Below, in pieces: positions 8,990-19,539 of a stretch of DNA of 32,473 bases. Where the stretch lies: positions 757,501 through 789,973 of the forward strand of contig NMRA01000081.1 in the NCBI GenBank assembly GCA_002633005.1, read 5' to 3'. Each line of letters starts with the position of its first letter. Position 1 is the stretch's first letter. The stretch comes from Phoronis australis (taxonomy: Eukaryota > Phoronida > Phoronidae). A program made the position numbers and the translations under genes. Under the pieces are notes generated by a model that had not been told where the DNA came from, searched no databases, and saw nothing but the letters and a program-made list of their open reading frames with translations.

Positions 8990-9082
8990 ATACACGCTCG
9001 TGGGCTGGGTGCTTATTTTAGTGAAGTCTGAGAATGTGTGTGGGGGCGCTTATAGCGGCATGGGTGCTTATTAGGGCTAGTA
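8990..9082 (+). repeat. Degenerate GGGNGCTTATT minisatellite
   Basis: Three imperfect units follow one another: GGGCTGGGTGCTTATTTTAG, GGGGGCGCTTATAGCGGCA and TGGGTGCTTATTAGGGC. Similar GGGGGCGCTTATTAG arrays occur in invertebrate genomes. Confidence 0.5.
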
Positions 9083-10639
9083 CGGAGAAATACTTTTTAA
9101 ATAGAAAAAAAGCATCAACACACTCAGTTACATCTTGGGCCAAGCACCACAATAAAGTTGACACACGAAATAAAGCATGAAATAAAGCACAAATTCAGAA
9201 TTGAATGTTTGTATTTATAAAATGTAATGAGGAAAACGGCAAAAGGGTATCAGCATCATATGGTAATAACTATATAGTACCAACTGGCAAACACTTGACG
9301 TGTAGTTAGCAATATTTAGTTGTAGGGCTTGACACTTGTATGTCAGGCAAGTGAAATTTTTGGTTGCGTACCCAAATTATTGACTTGTAAGGCCTTCAAG
9401 CCAACAATCACCACGAAGTTTGCAAGTTGTAGATAGTTCAAATTCACTATTCAAATGAACTATCCCGTTGGGCATCCTACTTTGAAACATTAGCTGCTGT
9501 CTGGTTGTCGGGCTATTGTTAGGGTCAAATCTTGGTAGGCATTCCTTGAAATAAGTCTTATGTTACTTTAAAACTAAACCCTCTGGGCGGACCGTCGTAT
9601 CTATGATATCTGATGACGTTTGACATAAATATGTTAATTAAACTGAAAAAATCGCAATACAAAATAGAGGCATTCATCAAATATATCTGTCGATCAATCA
9701 ATGAACAGATCAATGAACCATGACTGACTTCAGGTAAGGATAGATGAGAATAACAAGAATTGCATAACAGTGCCAAGTTTTCTCCTGAGATGAGTGACCT
9801 GAGTTTTACTCACTAAGGTCAGGAGTGATCAGCCTTGGCTGGAGCCAGCACTGCAGATTTTGAGCTCGATCCTTCAGCGGGAGACATCTAACATGTCTAA
9901 CTTGGTTGTGGGTGTACACTGTAGAATTTTAAATTCACATTTTCACAGACGCGACTAACTTGCTTTTGCCTTCGTCTAAAGGAAAAACGTTTGACCAACT
10001 TTGAATGAAAACAACTGTCCAACTATGAGAGGAGGTACATTGATTTGAAAAGTGAAAGTCACGGGATTAGCACAATGGATTCTGCTAAGTAAACTTTTCG
10101 TGGAGAATCTTGGCCTCGGGTGAAAACTTGGCTATGATGTCCTGTAATGAGGCTTGGGTCACATCACTTAATACATATATATTATGTATGTGCTGGCACT
10201 TCATTTTTCTTACAGTTCACACATTCTAGCATTCTGAGAGCGTCTGTTAAAGAAACATCCCCAACATTTAATATTTGAACCATTTCAAAATGCAAATTTT
10301 TACACACAGAAAACAAAGCATCTTCAGACCAGCATGACAATAGATGAGTAACACCTTGTCCAATATAATAAATTCGTGCCAGCTCATATCATGAACCAAC
10401 ACCTTCAATTAGTAAACAGTGTCAATGGCAGCTGTGACAACTGTCACTTCAATACGGTTATTTCCATTTTTGTGTTATCCTGTGTTAGCCAAAGAGTGGC
10501 ACACATTCATCAACATTAGTCATCTTTGAGATTGCCTTCAATTTAGTGCCTGAGGCAACAATAAAAGTGGGGGAATTGGTAGGATGCATTCTAGATCCCA
10601 TAACAAGTTTCAGAACTTATACATTTTATAAACCACAGT
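9083..10639. other. Intergenic or intronic stretch without recognisable gene
   Basis: No domain-bearing frame is visible on either strand; the longest (minus, 9558-9776, 72 residues) has no recognisable motif. If the EMG1 gene is complete in this genome, its remaining 3' exons should lie at lower coordinates than 11620. I searched by eye for the conserved C-terminal EMG1 segments here and did not find them. Confidence 0.45.
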
Positions 10640-11600
10640 TAATTCTGATTACAATTATATCAACAAATTTAAGCAGCTGCAACGTCTAGCTTGTTTGTGC
10701 ATAACCTCTGCTTTTTACAGGAACGCCTATCTGTAGCCCTAGAAATGCTAATCGGTCTACCACCACTGTACATATACCTTGAGGGTGAAGCAAGTGCTGC
10801 ACTTTGTCTCAGATATAATGGTCAGTGGGTGAAAACTAACATCCCTGACTCCGTTGCACACAGAAGCCACAGGAATGTTTGCAATAAGCTAATGGCCAAG
10901 ACAGGGCAACTAAGGAACATGTCTAGTGATGTCCAGGTCACAACTTTAAATCACACAAAAAATTTCTTCACGGAAATTGGTGATGGATGCATGGCTTACC
11001 GCAGAACACAAGAATGAGGTGGTTTGTTATACAGACGGCTCTAAAATGGAAAATGGCCAAACAGGTGCTGGAGTCTATTTTCCAAGCCTTCCTATTGCAG
11101 ATGCAGAAAACTGGGTATCGCTAGGCAATCTAATAAAAGCCCAAAAGAAACTAAGGGTCAACTCTCATGTTAATGCTTGTATTAATGAGCTTAACAAGCT
11201 TGCAATTGAAAGAACCCTCAATATAGGCTGGGTCAGGGCCCATGTGGGAATTGATGGCAATTAGAATGAAGACAGACTCGCAAAGATAGGAGCAAGTGTT
11301 CTGCATTTTGTGCCTGAACCTGCTATCCTGGTATCTTGCAGGATGAGTAAACGAAACTGGGTACATACCCAGTCAGCAGCACAGTGGGCATCACTTAACT
11401 CCTGCAGAGAGATCAAGGAGAATTTTCCCAACGTGATCAAACCAAAAGGTTCAAAAAACCTTCTGAGTCTAGACAGATTGCGTATAAGACATGTCATTCA
11501 AATTTTGACGTGCCACTGTAATCTAGCCCGACATAGACACATTGCTGGGCATATGGGGAGCCCAGTGTGTCCAACTAACTATTTCCCAAGATGCAACAAA
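10640..11600 (+). pseudogene. LINE ORF2 C-terminal fragment with RNase H domain
   Basis: The order is that of RNase H-bearing LINEs (I/R1-like group). The end of the RT is KQLQRLACLCITSAF, then after a stop ALEMLIGLPPLYIYLEGEAS. RNase H begins with VVCYTDGSKMENGQTGAG, with the first catalytic Asp at 11034-11036. The frame changes between 10691-11017 and 10977 onward. The middle of RNase H, including the catalytic Glu and second Asp, is missing between SLGN (near 11130) and KLRVNSHVNACINELNKLA; the domain resumes with IGWVRAHVGIDGN, a TAG (11262-11264) and EDRLAKIGA. The rest reads through HIAGHMGSPVCP, the start of the C-terminal zinc-knuckle region, and stops being recognisable near 11580-11600, just before an EMG1 splice donor. 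A dead copy lacking its 3' end. Confidence 0.82.
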
Positions 11601-11619
11601 CTGTTGGATGAAGACTTAC

Positions 11620-11761
11620 CCATAAGCCCACAGAATCGGTCGAATGTCCTTGGTATCCGTGTTTGGGGGTTGATCTCTATCAGAACATTTTTTACAGTAT
11701 GAATGTAGACTTGCAGCAAGCCAGCTCGGTTCAGAGGGCTGTCCATCAACATTAGGAGACA
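11620..11761 (-). CDS. EMG1: EMG1/NEP1 exon (18S rRNA pseudouridine N1-methyltransferase), internal exon
   Basis: The minus strand encodes [20 protein letters not shown], then [20 protein letters not shown] and DRFCGLM, which closely follows animal EMG1. EMG1 is a SPOUT-fold methyltransferase that methylates a pseudouridine of 18S rRNA and is needed for 40S assembly in the nucleolus. The Arg-rich [13 protein letters not shown] segment belongs to its conserved RNA-binding surface. The exon begins after TGCTCTTCACAG and ends before a perfect GTAAGT donor (complement of 11614-11619). It is 142 nt, phase 0 at its start and phase 1 at its end. The start matches the phase of the preceding exon at 15646-15747. 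No stop or frameshift is present, so this looks like a working gene. The next exon downstream was not found. Confidence 0.93.
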
Positions 11762-11832
11762 CTGTGAAGAGCAACACAAAGTAACGAAATGCATAAACTA
11801 CAAAACTACAAAGAGTGCTCCTGGTTTCAAAC

Positions 11833-11868
11833 AACACCTCTAGAGGGAGCAACACCTCTAGAGGGAAC
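11833..11868 (+). repeat. 18-bp unit duplicated in tandem
   Basis: AACACCTCTAGAGGGAGC (11833-11850) is followed directly by AACACCTCTAGAGGGAAC. Each unit includes the palindrome CCTCTAGAGG. It lies 72 bp from the EMG1 exon acceptor, inside the intron. Confidence 0.9.
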
Positions 11869-12989
11869 AACACCAATAAAATTGAAATTGCAGCCAGTGG
11901 CATAGCCCTTGAGCGCCATGCTCTAAATTGCAAGACATTAGTTTAGCAGATAACAAGATATACTTAAAATATTATCACTCCTTGAGGGAGCAGGAATAGC
12001 AAGAATCAGTGGGTACATTAAAAAATCTCTTAAGAAGGACTAAGTGAACGTCAAGTGAATGTCAAAACTAATATTGACACAAGGAGGCACAGCACCACAA
12101 GGATTTATTTCACAACATGAGCTATCAATGTCTCTTTGTTAAAGTACAAAATTAAGATTTCTCATGGTTACGAGTTCCGTTATATTAGCTACTTCCCAGT
12201 CAATACAACGCCGCCGTAGTCATTTTGAAATAAATGTGCAGGATAATTTAGTGGGACAGCATATTGTGAAGCATCGTAACTTCAAATAATTGTAGGTGTT
12301 TGTGATTTCACGGTGTATTACGTGTTTGGACTGGTCATGTGGGGTACGGCGTCGTCATGAGCAATTTCATGTAGGAATACAAAACCAGTCGAACGAAATT
12401 GTCTTTACAATGTACAAATCGATCCTATATGTAATTAGAAGCTGTTTGCCCAATAGCTTTTAAGAGTCGTGGTAAACGCTGAAAGCTCCTCACGTTAGTG
12501 ACCAGCAATGACAGCTCAGTGCGACTCAGTAGCCGTGGTTGTGTGAAAAATATTAGGAATACCGTTGATTACTGTAAATAATATTTCATGAAAATGTGCA
12601 AGTGCTGCAAAAGTTTCAGCTAAAATTGTGCATGATTAACAAAGATATGGAAAGTGTAAATTAGGAAGTCGAACAAACGGCTGTATGGACTCGCCTGAGC
12701 CAACTGTACGGACTCGTCATGAGTAGATTTTTGAAAACTGTACAAACTCGTTAGTGAGCTGGTTAAGAATTAGTCAAATTTTAACCAGAATAGACCGTTT
12801 AACTTTATAATTACCAATAGTTCTCGAGGAGAATAGTCGGATAAGTGACTTGATAAAGATTGGATGCATGTGGAAATTGTGTATTAAAGTGAGAACACAG
12901 GTAAGAAGTGTTTCCAATCAACTAACTTCAGGTGCTTTGTGTTGGCAGAGATCATTTTGCTGAAGTAACTGGCCACGGCATCGCTGATC

Positions 12990-13868
12990 ATGGGGATCAA
13001 GATTCAAGTACTAACATGGATTAGGTATCTAGCATTGTATGAACGCAGCGGTTTGGAATGTTTCAGAGTAAAAAATATGGGTGCATTTCCAACACTGTTT
13101 TGGAGGAGGGCTGCGAAACCATTTCAAGCAAAAGATATCTATATCAGGAAAAGAGTTTTATCACAAGAGTCCATTTATGAAAAGTCAAAAGAAGAATGAG
13201 AAGGCAAGGATGAAGAATACACCGAGCGAAAAGAGTGCGAAAGGGATATAGAGACAGATTTAGCACCAGCATACAGTGCAATAAAAGAAATATGTGATGT
13301 CACACGATGCATGATTGATGTTTTGAAAACAATAAGGAAGTCAAACACCTGGGTCAAGTTCAATAGGATAGCAGATGGCACGTTCCCCTTGAGACCATAT
13401 AGCGTTCTTACTGCTTTTAGAAATGGCAGAATTATTACCCTCCACAACAACGAAACAATGAGGTACTCGAACGACATTGTTAAGTTTTGGGGGATCGGAT
13501 ACAATCTTTTCCACGGAAAAAGTTTGAGATTCATGTGAGCGTTCAAGCATTTTGGAAAGAAAGATGGCGGAGTCCCATTAGAATCAAAAATATACTTTGC
13601 CATGCCAAACATTAAGCAACTGCCTACGTCAAAAGTGGATAGGTCTATAACTCCTGGAATTATTCATGAACTTGTTGATATGGCACCCAAAGCCAGTGCG
13701 TGTCAGTTGAGCTTTGACGATAAATGTCGGGAAAACTAAAACTGGTGGAGACATTGACCTGTTTGGCTACGAAGATGAACCAAATTTGAAAGATAGACAA
13801 CAAAGACTTCAACAGGAAAATGAGAAAATATGGGAACTGAGAAATTTGGAGACCTGTAGCCAGCATGG
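12990..13868 (+). pseudogene. Unrecognised protein-coding region, part 1 (damaged)
   Basis: One reading frame runs from 12990 to about 13735 with only two stops (TGA 13197-13199 and TGA 13536-13538), then shifts frame and continues to about 13868. Legible segments in order: an Arg/Lys/Glu-rich coiled stretch (KSKEE, stop, EGKDEEYTERKECERDIET), KTIRKSNTWVKFNRIADGTF, NGRIITLHNNETMRYSNDIV, KFWGIGYNLFHGKSLRFM, stop, AFKHFG, KIYFAMPNIKQLPTSKVD, ITPGIIHELVDMAPKA, LSFDDKC, then in the next frame KTGGDIDLFGYEDEPNLKDR and QQRLQQENEKIWELRN. The RYSxDIxxFxxxxxxxxGKSLRFM...FGG-like pattern faintly recalls the region before the catalytic core in some THAP-type transposases, but I do not recognise the family. 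It lies antisense inside the EMG1 intron. Confidence 0.6.
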
Positions 13869-13932
13869 CGTAGGGGCGGTTTGAATTTCTAGAAAGGTGG
13901 ACCTTTGATATTTTGCTAACACCAACACTATA

Positions 13933-13967
13933 GTTTTCGTTAAGGCCCTCAGGGCCTTATCGAAAAC
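13933..13967. repeat. Strong hairpin, 16-position stem with one mismatch, 3-nt loop
   Basis: GTTTTCGTTAAGGCCC pairs with GGGCCTTATCGAAAAC around the loop TCA, with a single T/T mismatch. It sits between the two coding parts of the unrecognised intronic gene and could form in RNA from either strand. Confidence 0.85.
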
Positions 13968-14231
13968 ACAGTTTAATCATGGGGAACGGAAATTTGAATG
14001 CACGGCAATGATGGCTCTCAGTTCTATGCTTCTGGGATAAGACGGAATTCGTAATACCAGAAATGAGGATGGCGTGACGGTTGCTCGCAAAGAACGGGAC
14101 TCAAATTCAGATGTAATGTGTTCACTACTTGGAAGGTTCACTACTCCGTGACTCAGGTGTAATTGTTATAGTTTTACATACACAAATAGATGCAACTATA
14201 CCAAAAACAACCCCCCGGGTAATAAATCACG

Positions 14232-14603
14232 TTGTTTGGATTTCATGTGCATGCAAAATTGCCCACGTCTTTCGAATATCGTAAATGTGAGTGCGTACAT
14301 GCACTTGCGTTTCTAAAAGAATATGAAGTAGGTATATTGATTAATTATCAACCACGATGCATTCATCAAATCCATGTCAAGATCGCACCATCTCACAGTG
14401 CAAATGAAAAGTTTAAGGCAGCTGCATCTCGTTCTTACCCAAAGGAACTACTCGCCAGGGACTCACCTAGCGACCATCCTGACTGTCATTGGGATGGCCA
14501 TTTTAAAAAAATGACGGCTTTAGATGGCACGGCCAAGACAGAAAAAACCCGGTCTGTTTCAAGACAACCTTGGCGAAAACAACGGCTAAACAAAGAATTT
14601 TAG
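14232..14603 (+). CDS. Unrecognised 123-residue reading frame, possible part 2 of the intronic gene
   Basis: This frame is open from ATG 14232 to TAG 14601-14603. It contains a Cys/His-rich start (YRKCECVHALAFLKEYEVGI), INYQPRCIHQIHVKIAPSHS, a Lys/Arg stretch SRSYPKELLARDSPSDHPDC, WDGHFKKMTALDGTAKTEKT and a basic end. The composition is protein-like, and it lies in the same orientation and phase class as part 1, 360 bp upstream, so it may be the C-terminal part of the same gene. I do not recognise a family. No stop interrupts it, unlike part 1. It could be a remnant of a transposon gene or of a host retrocopy. ATG 14232 is only the first in-frame ATG. Confidence 0.5.
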   Translation: MFGFHVHAKLPTSFEYRKCECVHALAFLKEYEVGILINYQPRCIHQIHVKIAPSHSANEKFKAAASRSYPKELLARDSPSDHPDCHWDGHFKKMTALDGTAKTEKTRSVSRQPWRKQRLNKEF

Positions 14604-15645
14604 CAGTTATGATTAATTAATTTGATTGAAACCTACAATCCACTGTTTTAGTTTGATAAATATTCAGAAATAACACAACATTACAGACTATTGCCATCTA
14701 TTTTTTACTGTAAAATATCACAATGACGATCGGCAAATACTGGCAGCCATGTTTTTGGAGGAACACCTTCCTGTTCTGTGACATCAGGGTGACCTCATAC
14801 GGAGTCCTCCGCTTGACGAGTGTGGAGCAATATTGCATCCAGCGCTAACTACCAGTACACGGACACTTAATTTTTGAAATTGAAGTACACAGACCCGAAG
14901 TTCAAAGGATTTGCCGTACCTCTAATCCTAGTTGCCGATCCGGAAGTTGAAGCAGCACTCTCCAAGTGTATTTGACAGAGTAGCCAATTTGAAGTAGAAT
15001 GAAAAAATGATACCCGCCAACTGACCTGGCGTACAAATGCCATAAATGTCACTGAACATACTAACTAGATAAAACTTAGAGAAACTTAGCACAAACTTCC
15101 TTAATTTATTCACACTGTTCCCTTGCAACACGAACAAGTGAATGAAAAATTTTTGAAAAAATCTACCCAGGCCGAACTACGTATATGCGCGAGAATACAG
15201 TCACTGCAAACTTCGCACAAGATACGAAAAAATGAAATATTTCGTCTAATGTTGGTTATGTATTCAATGACTAACTTAGCATGAAAGCAAAAGCAATACT
15301 TCAACTTTTTGCTGAATACACTATGAGACTGATTTTACAAGAGTAAAAGACCTGATTTGATTTTTGGATTTAAGTCAAGTGAAAAGAGCGATATAGTAAA
15401 GACTATTGCGATATATACGAGCAGTCAAGTGATAATCCAGTGAATGGATGGGGGGCTTTTCGTGCGTGGGGGGGGTGCTTTTTAAATCTATTATTTATTC
15501 CTCATTTTGCTATATATTCAATTTCTCTCAATTTACACCATCACCAGTTTTATGACATTTTTGAAGAATCATCACCTCCAGCAATATTCTGGAAGTTGGA
15601 AATAGTAACATGGACAAATTTCATCCCCAATGTTGCACTAATTAC

Positions 15646-15747
15646 CTGGTGTGTGATGTCGGGCCTGCACTGCGACGCATCCTTCTTGAATTTCTTTAAC
15701 AAATGTTTGTGTTTATCACAGTTGAGAAGCTCAAATTGTTTTCCCAC
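15646..15747 (-). CDS. EMG1: EMG1/NEP1 exon, upstream of exon 11620-11761
   Basis: The minus strand encodes VGKQFELLNCDKHKHLLKKF then KKDASQCRPDITHQ, 34 complete codons. This is the EMG1 segment with the invariant RPDITH motif; its Asp corresponds to the human residue altered in Bowen-Conradi syndrome (Asp86), and it is intact here. The exon starts after the acceptor TTCATTTGTAG and ends with CAG before GTAATT. Length 102 nt, phase 0 on both sides, so it joins directly to TGT CTC at the start of the next exon, giving [18 protein letters not shown] as in other animals. The exon with the EMG1 N-terminus (LIVVLE-type strand and TVK end) was not found at higher coordinates and may lie outside the window or be too diverged to see. 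Confidence 0.93.
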
Positions 15748-15750
15748 CTA

Positions 15751-17962
15751 CAAATGAATGGATAATTCAGGACTGACACTGACAGAAAAACTTTCAGGAT
15801 CTAGAAAAATCAATGGTCTTGGTAACAAGCAACAACTAAATGAAAATACAACTGTTAGCTGTTAATTAATTAGATGCTGAAATGCAATAAAAAATTAGAG
15901 TTTGTTCTGCTGTACCTGTTGACCTCTCAGCGCAATGCCAGGAGTTCAACACTGAGTTGATCCTTAAGCGGATCATATTCTGTGTCCAGGCCTAATGTAT
16001 GGTTACGCCTTACTGTGACAGTAGGCATGAAAGCCGTCATATACTCAGTATGCATGGTAATGGCAAACAAACTACTACGTTTTGGAGGACAAAAAATATT
16101 GCATGATACTAGAAACTCAAAATCATCAAGGAAGTACAAAGCCAAAAAAACTTCTTCAAAATTAATAAACTATGTATTCTGATTTATAGACTTAATTCCT
16201 TATTAATCAACTCTTAAGTTAAACCTGCACAGACACTAATCTTGTTCTTAAGTCAATAAACAATGTGATTACCGTCATTTAAAAAAAAAAAAAAACAGTG
16301 CAGGTGGTCTGATGTCATTTGCGGTGCACCAGATGTGCGCAGGCTCATGGTTGGGCCCATTGCACAAAACACCTGAGCTAAAGCATGAGAGCCCCATTAT
16401 GGCTCCTCGTGAAGAAAGTTTTCAAGTCTGCCAGTCGCCTTTAGGAAATCGGACAGACGTTTCCATTTGTTGCCACGCACTATATGTTGTAGGCATGTAA
16501 AAGTGCCATCCAGTAGGTTGCTCCTTAGCCTATAAAAAGCTGGGCAAGACTCTACCAGGTGTATTACTGTCATTTGAAGTGCGAGTACACTTTTGGACAC
16601 TATGTAATTCAACAGTCATAGTTAAAGCTTCAGATGCCTGAGTGTGAAGGCCAGTGATCAAGAAATCAAACAGAAATCAGTCTTTGCAGCATTAAGCTGC
16701 TCAATGAAAACATGTATTACAGAATGGCTATCAATTTAAAACAATTTGCCTCTGCAACATTCTTGACTAGCAAACTTTTAGCTGGTTTGTCACTGTGATG
16801 CCAAGGGGCCATGTTCCTCCTTGGCTAGGCTCGCCCTAGACGCTTGCCAGCTTGCCATAGGCGAATTCTGAGCGCACTGGCGATGGTTGAGCTAAGTCCA
16901 TTCGCCAAATTGGCGAATGCTTTTGCAACTTGACAAAAAAAATTAATTTCAGGAAACCTACTGGAATGTCGAATCAGTTAGCTCAAATTAAGTCGCGCTG
17001 CAAATGACTTCGATTCGAAGTTTCAAAAATAGCAAGCGAATGTTCCATTTTACAACCGCCACTCCTACTGAAATCACTCTTTTACCGAGACGAAATGTTC
17101 AACTGTTTAGGGGCAGGGGGTCAGCGCTCTTGGTAATGGCAATTTCACGCTTCATAGCGAGATCTATTGTAGGTGATGCCACTTGTCGTCTCCAACTGAC
17201 AATGTTGACCTATCTCAAACATGCAATATAAACTTGAGCTTTAAATTTATTATTTTCATATTGCATGAATCTCTCCCAATTCATTCTTTACCAAATTTCA
17301 GCGCATAATTTGTCGTGTCAAATATTGTTTGAAACTTGACACTGACAGGTTTTCCTTTCAAGTAGTAAAAGGCGCAGACGACGCCATTAACAACTTTTTG
17401 TTATCTATTTTTAAATCAAAATACATCACCTCATAACTAGTCAGCTCGCTAAATGTTGCAAGTGCAAAAACAGGACCCTCGATTATCGCAAAAGGTGCCT
17501 ATGCCTTCTGAAAGGAATTTTTTGGGGCGAGTGGAAAATTCTACCACCCGATCACCAACAATAGTACCCGCCACCCTGTTGCAAGTCCTCATAGGCTCTG
17601 CCTCAAGTAGCCAAAAGTAACATTTTGCACTCTTTCAAATTGTGACCTATGTGAATTACAAATTATGCCAACCTCGAGGGGAAATTTTGGGCCTCATGAT
17701 GGGAATTTTGCGCGATATTTCAATATCTTTCGGAGGGGAATGGGGTTGATATTCGGCCCCAAAATTAAGGGATTGAAGGCCCTGAAAAGTTATGGAAAGA
17801 CTGGGATGCCTTTGCATTTTGGCGGCAGCTAAAAGAAAGCAAGGTAAAGTAAATGTCAATTTGTTTCTTAATGAGTTTTATATTCACTATTCTGCATGAC
17901 TCAGCTTTATTTTGCAAGTCACAAGTTATGTTAACGTTTTTGGACCTAAATGTCTTGCTCAT
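15751..17962. other. Stretch without recognisable gene; expected EMG1 upstream intron
   Basis: By strand and phase this should be intron upstream of the EMG1 exon at 15646-15747. A 15-bp poly(A) run is at 16281-16295 and a short palindrome at 16900-16918. A minus frame at 16397-16612 (71 residues, with RGNKWKRLSDFLKATGRLEN) and one at 15927-16145 have some protein-like character but no recognised family or splice context. Confidence 0.45.
16900..16918. repeat. Short perfect palindrome
   Basis: ATTCGCCAAATTGGCGAAT has 9-bp arms around a single central base. A related GCGAATTC lies 40 bp to the left. It could be a protein binding site or a remnant of element ends. Confidence 0.7.
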
Positions 17963-18245
17963 CAAAATGCCCACGTTGGCTGGCGTACACTGTACCCCCG
18001 CCATAACCCAGAGATAGGAGGAATCCCTGCACATTTTTTTAGGTCAACATCAATGAAGTGCCCAAGTGGCCAGCCTTCCCTCGCCGTAACCCGGGGATGG
18101 GGAGAACTCCAGTCCAATTTTTTTAAGGTCAACATCATTTAAATGCCCATGTGGGCGGCATACACATGTAGTAACTCGGGTATAGGGGGAACCCTGCGCA
18201 TACTTTTTAGGTCACAATGAAACCCATGTTGGCTGACATCCCCTC
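17963..18245 (+). repeat. Tandem repeat, about 85-90-bp unit, 3.3 copies
   Basis: Copies start near 17963, 18053 and 18138, and a partial one near 18219. Each contains a TGCCCAHGTKGGC-like start, a GTAACYCGGGGATRGGG-like middle and a CATTTTTTTAGGTCAACATC-like end. The units are clearly related but differ at many positions, so the array is old. Confidence 0.8.
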
Positions 18246-19539
18246 TTATTAGGTTGCAATATGACCTTGAAATATTGATCACTTGTTTTTTTTCTTAAGG
18301 CAAACGTTTTTCTTATAGTACACTTATGAAAAAATCCTGTGTATAACATGAAAAATAAAAAGTTTAGTCCGTGTAACTGTGTTTTTATAAATTGTGGGGG
18401 TTGGGAAAAGAGAAAGTATTTGGCTAACAATTTTTGAAAATGGCTAAAATATTTCAGATGCTTTAGCCATTTTGGCTAAAACTTTTAAAAGTCTAGCACG
18501 AGACTAGCTTTGGAATGCTTAACTCAGACACGACTGAACAAATGCAAGTCACAATCTTCAGTCTAACGCCCACATTGTAATTTAAATATTATGATTTTTA
18601 CTAAAATCATTACACAACTAAGATCTAATTATTTACATCCACAAGTAGAATTTAACTGAAAACACGAAACCCAGTGAACTCACCTTCAGGACTTAGCTGA
18701 ACATTATGATTGAGAGTACTGCGTCATTCTCATCATGTTCAACACTAATCCTGGTGAGAACATATTAAGGCTTTAGGACCCCAAAGATGTCCTTAATTGC
18801 GTAACTTCAGAACAACAGATCTCTTAACTGTTGGTTCAGATTCAATCACATCAAAAAACTTTAACACTTGCATGAAACAAAAAGCGAAATGATTACTTAG
18901 AAAACTAAAGAATCAATTTTGAGATTTCATTTTGAACAAAATGAAATGTGGTCATGTCGATTGATTCCGTTATTTTGCTATCAATAAACCTCTCTCTTTT
19001 AGTTAAATTTTACTTAAAGGACAGGATCACATGACTCAATCAATGGTAAAATGCCAACCATATTGACTGAGCACTGGTTGGAGGATACAGCAGTCCTTGA
19101 TTAAGAGAACGGGCAACCGTTGAAAGATTGGCAGTTATTCAGGCAATGAAGGCTAGTTCTCTATATCAGGGACCACTACATATGATCAGGGGCATTCCAT
19201 TGACTGCATGACTGTACTCATAAATCTAAGTCTAAGTTAGTGCACAGGCACTCTCATCTGCCACTCGCCGTTATACTAATAATATATTATAGTGTCACAA
19301 CTAGAGGCCTGTTTACATGAACATTTTAGTCGTCCTTTTGCCTTTCTATTTTAATCAACATCTTTTTACTGCAGGTGGTCTGGTAGCCTCGTACACGTTG
19401 TATGCTAATGAAAAATTATTATTTCAGGACTAGAGGCAAGGGGGGTTACTCTACAGACACACGGGAGCAATGAAATGCCCTCAGGCCTCACTTGCTAACA
19501 GAGGGCACATGTAAACAGTCATAGATTACCGTTTAAAAG
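18246..19539. other. AT-rich stretch without recognisable gene
   Basis: No domain-bearing frame. An inverted pair CTGTTTACATG (19309-19319) and CATGTAAACAG (19508-19518), spaced 188 bp, may mark a small decayed inverted-repeat element immediately left of the THAP element. Confidence 0.45.

Larger units (their letters stand above)
11762..15645 (-). other. EMG1: EMG1 intron (3,884 nt) carrying an opposite-strand coding relic
   Basis: This is bounded by donor CAG|GTAATT at 15645 and acceptor CTCTTCACAG at 11762. It contains the plus-strand unrecognised coding region at 12990-14603, a strong hairpin at 13933-13967 and an 18-bp duplication at 11833-11868. The rest (11869-12989 and 14604-15645) shows no gene; a threefold CTGTAYGGACTCG-like motif occurs at 12681, 12704 and 12738. 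Confidence 0.8.

Noticed and set aside
9790-9900. tRNA or tRNA-derived SINE around GAGCTCGATCC
   Set aside because: The B-box match is partial and no A box or foldable arms are found at the proper distance.
11640-11761. Continuation of the LINE zinc-knuckle region on the plus strand ([13 protein letters not shown]-like reading)
   Set aside because: The minus strand here is an exact EMG1 exon with both splice sites, so the LINE-like reading is coincidental.
18685-18757. Minus-strand exon between TTCTCACCAG and GTGAGTTC
   Set aside because: All three frames contain stops, so it cannot be an internal coding exon; an untranslated exon cannot be excluded.
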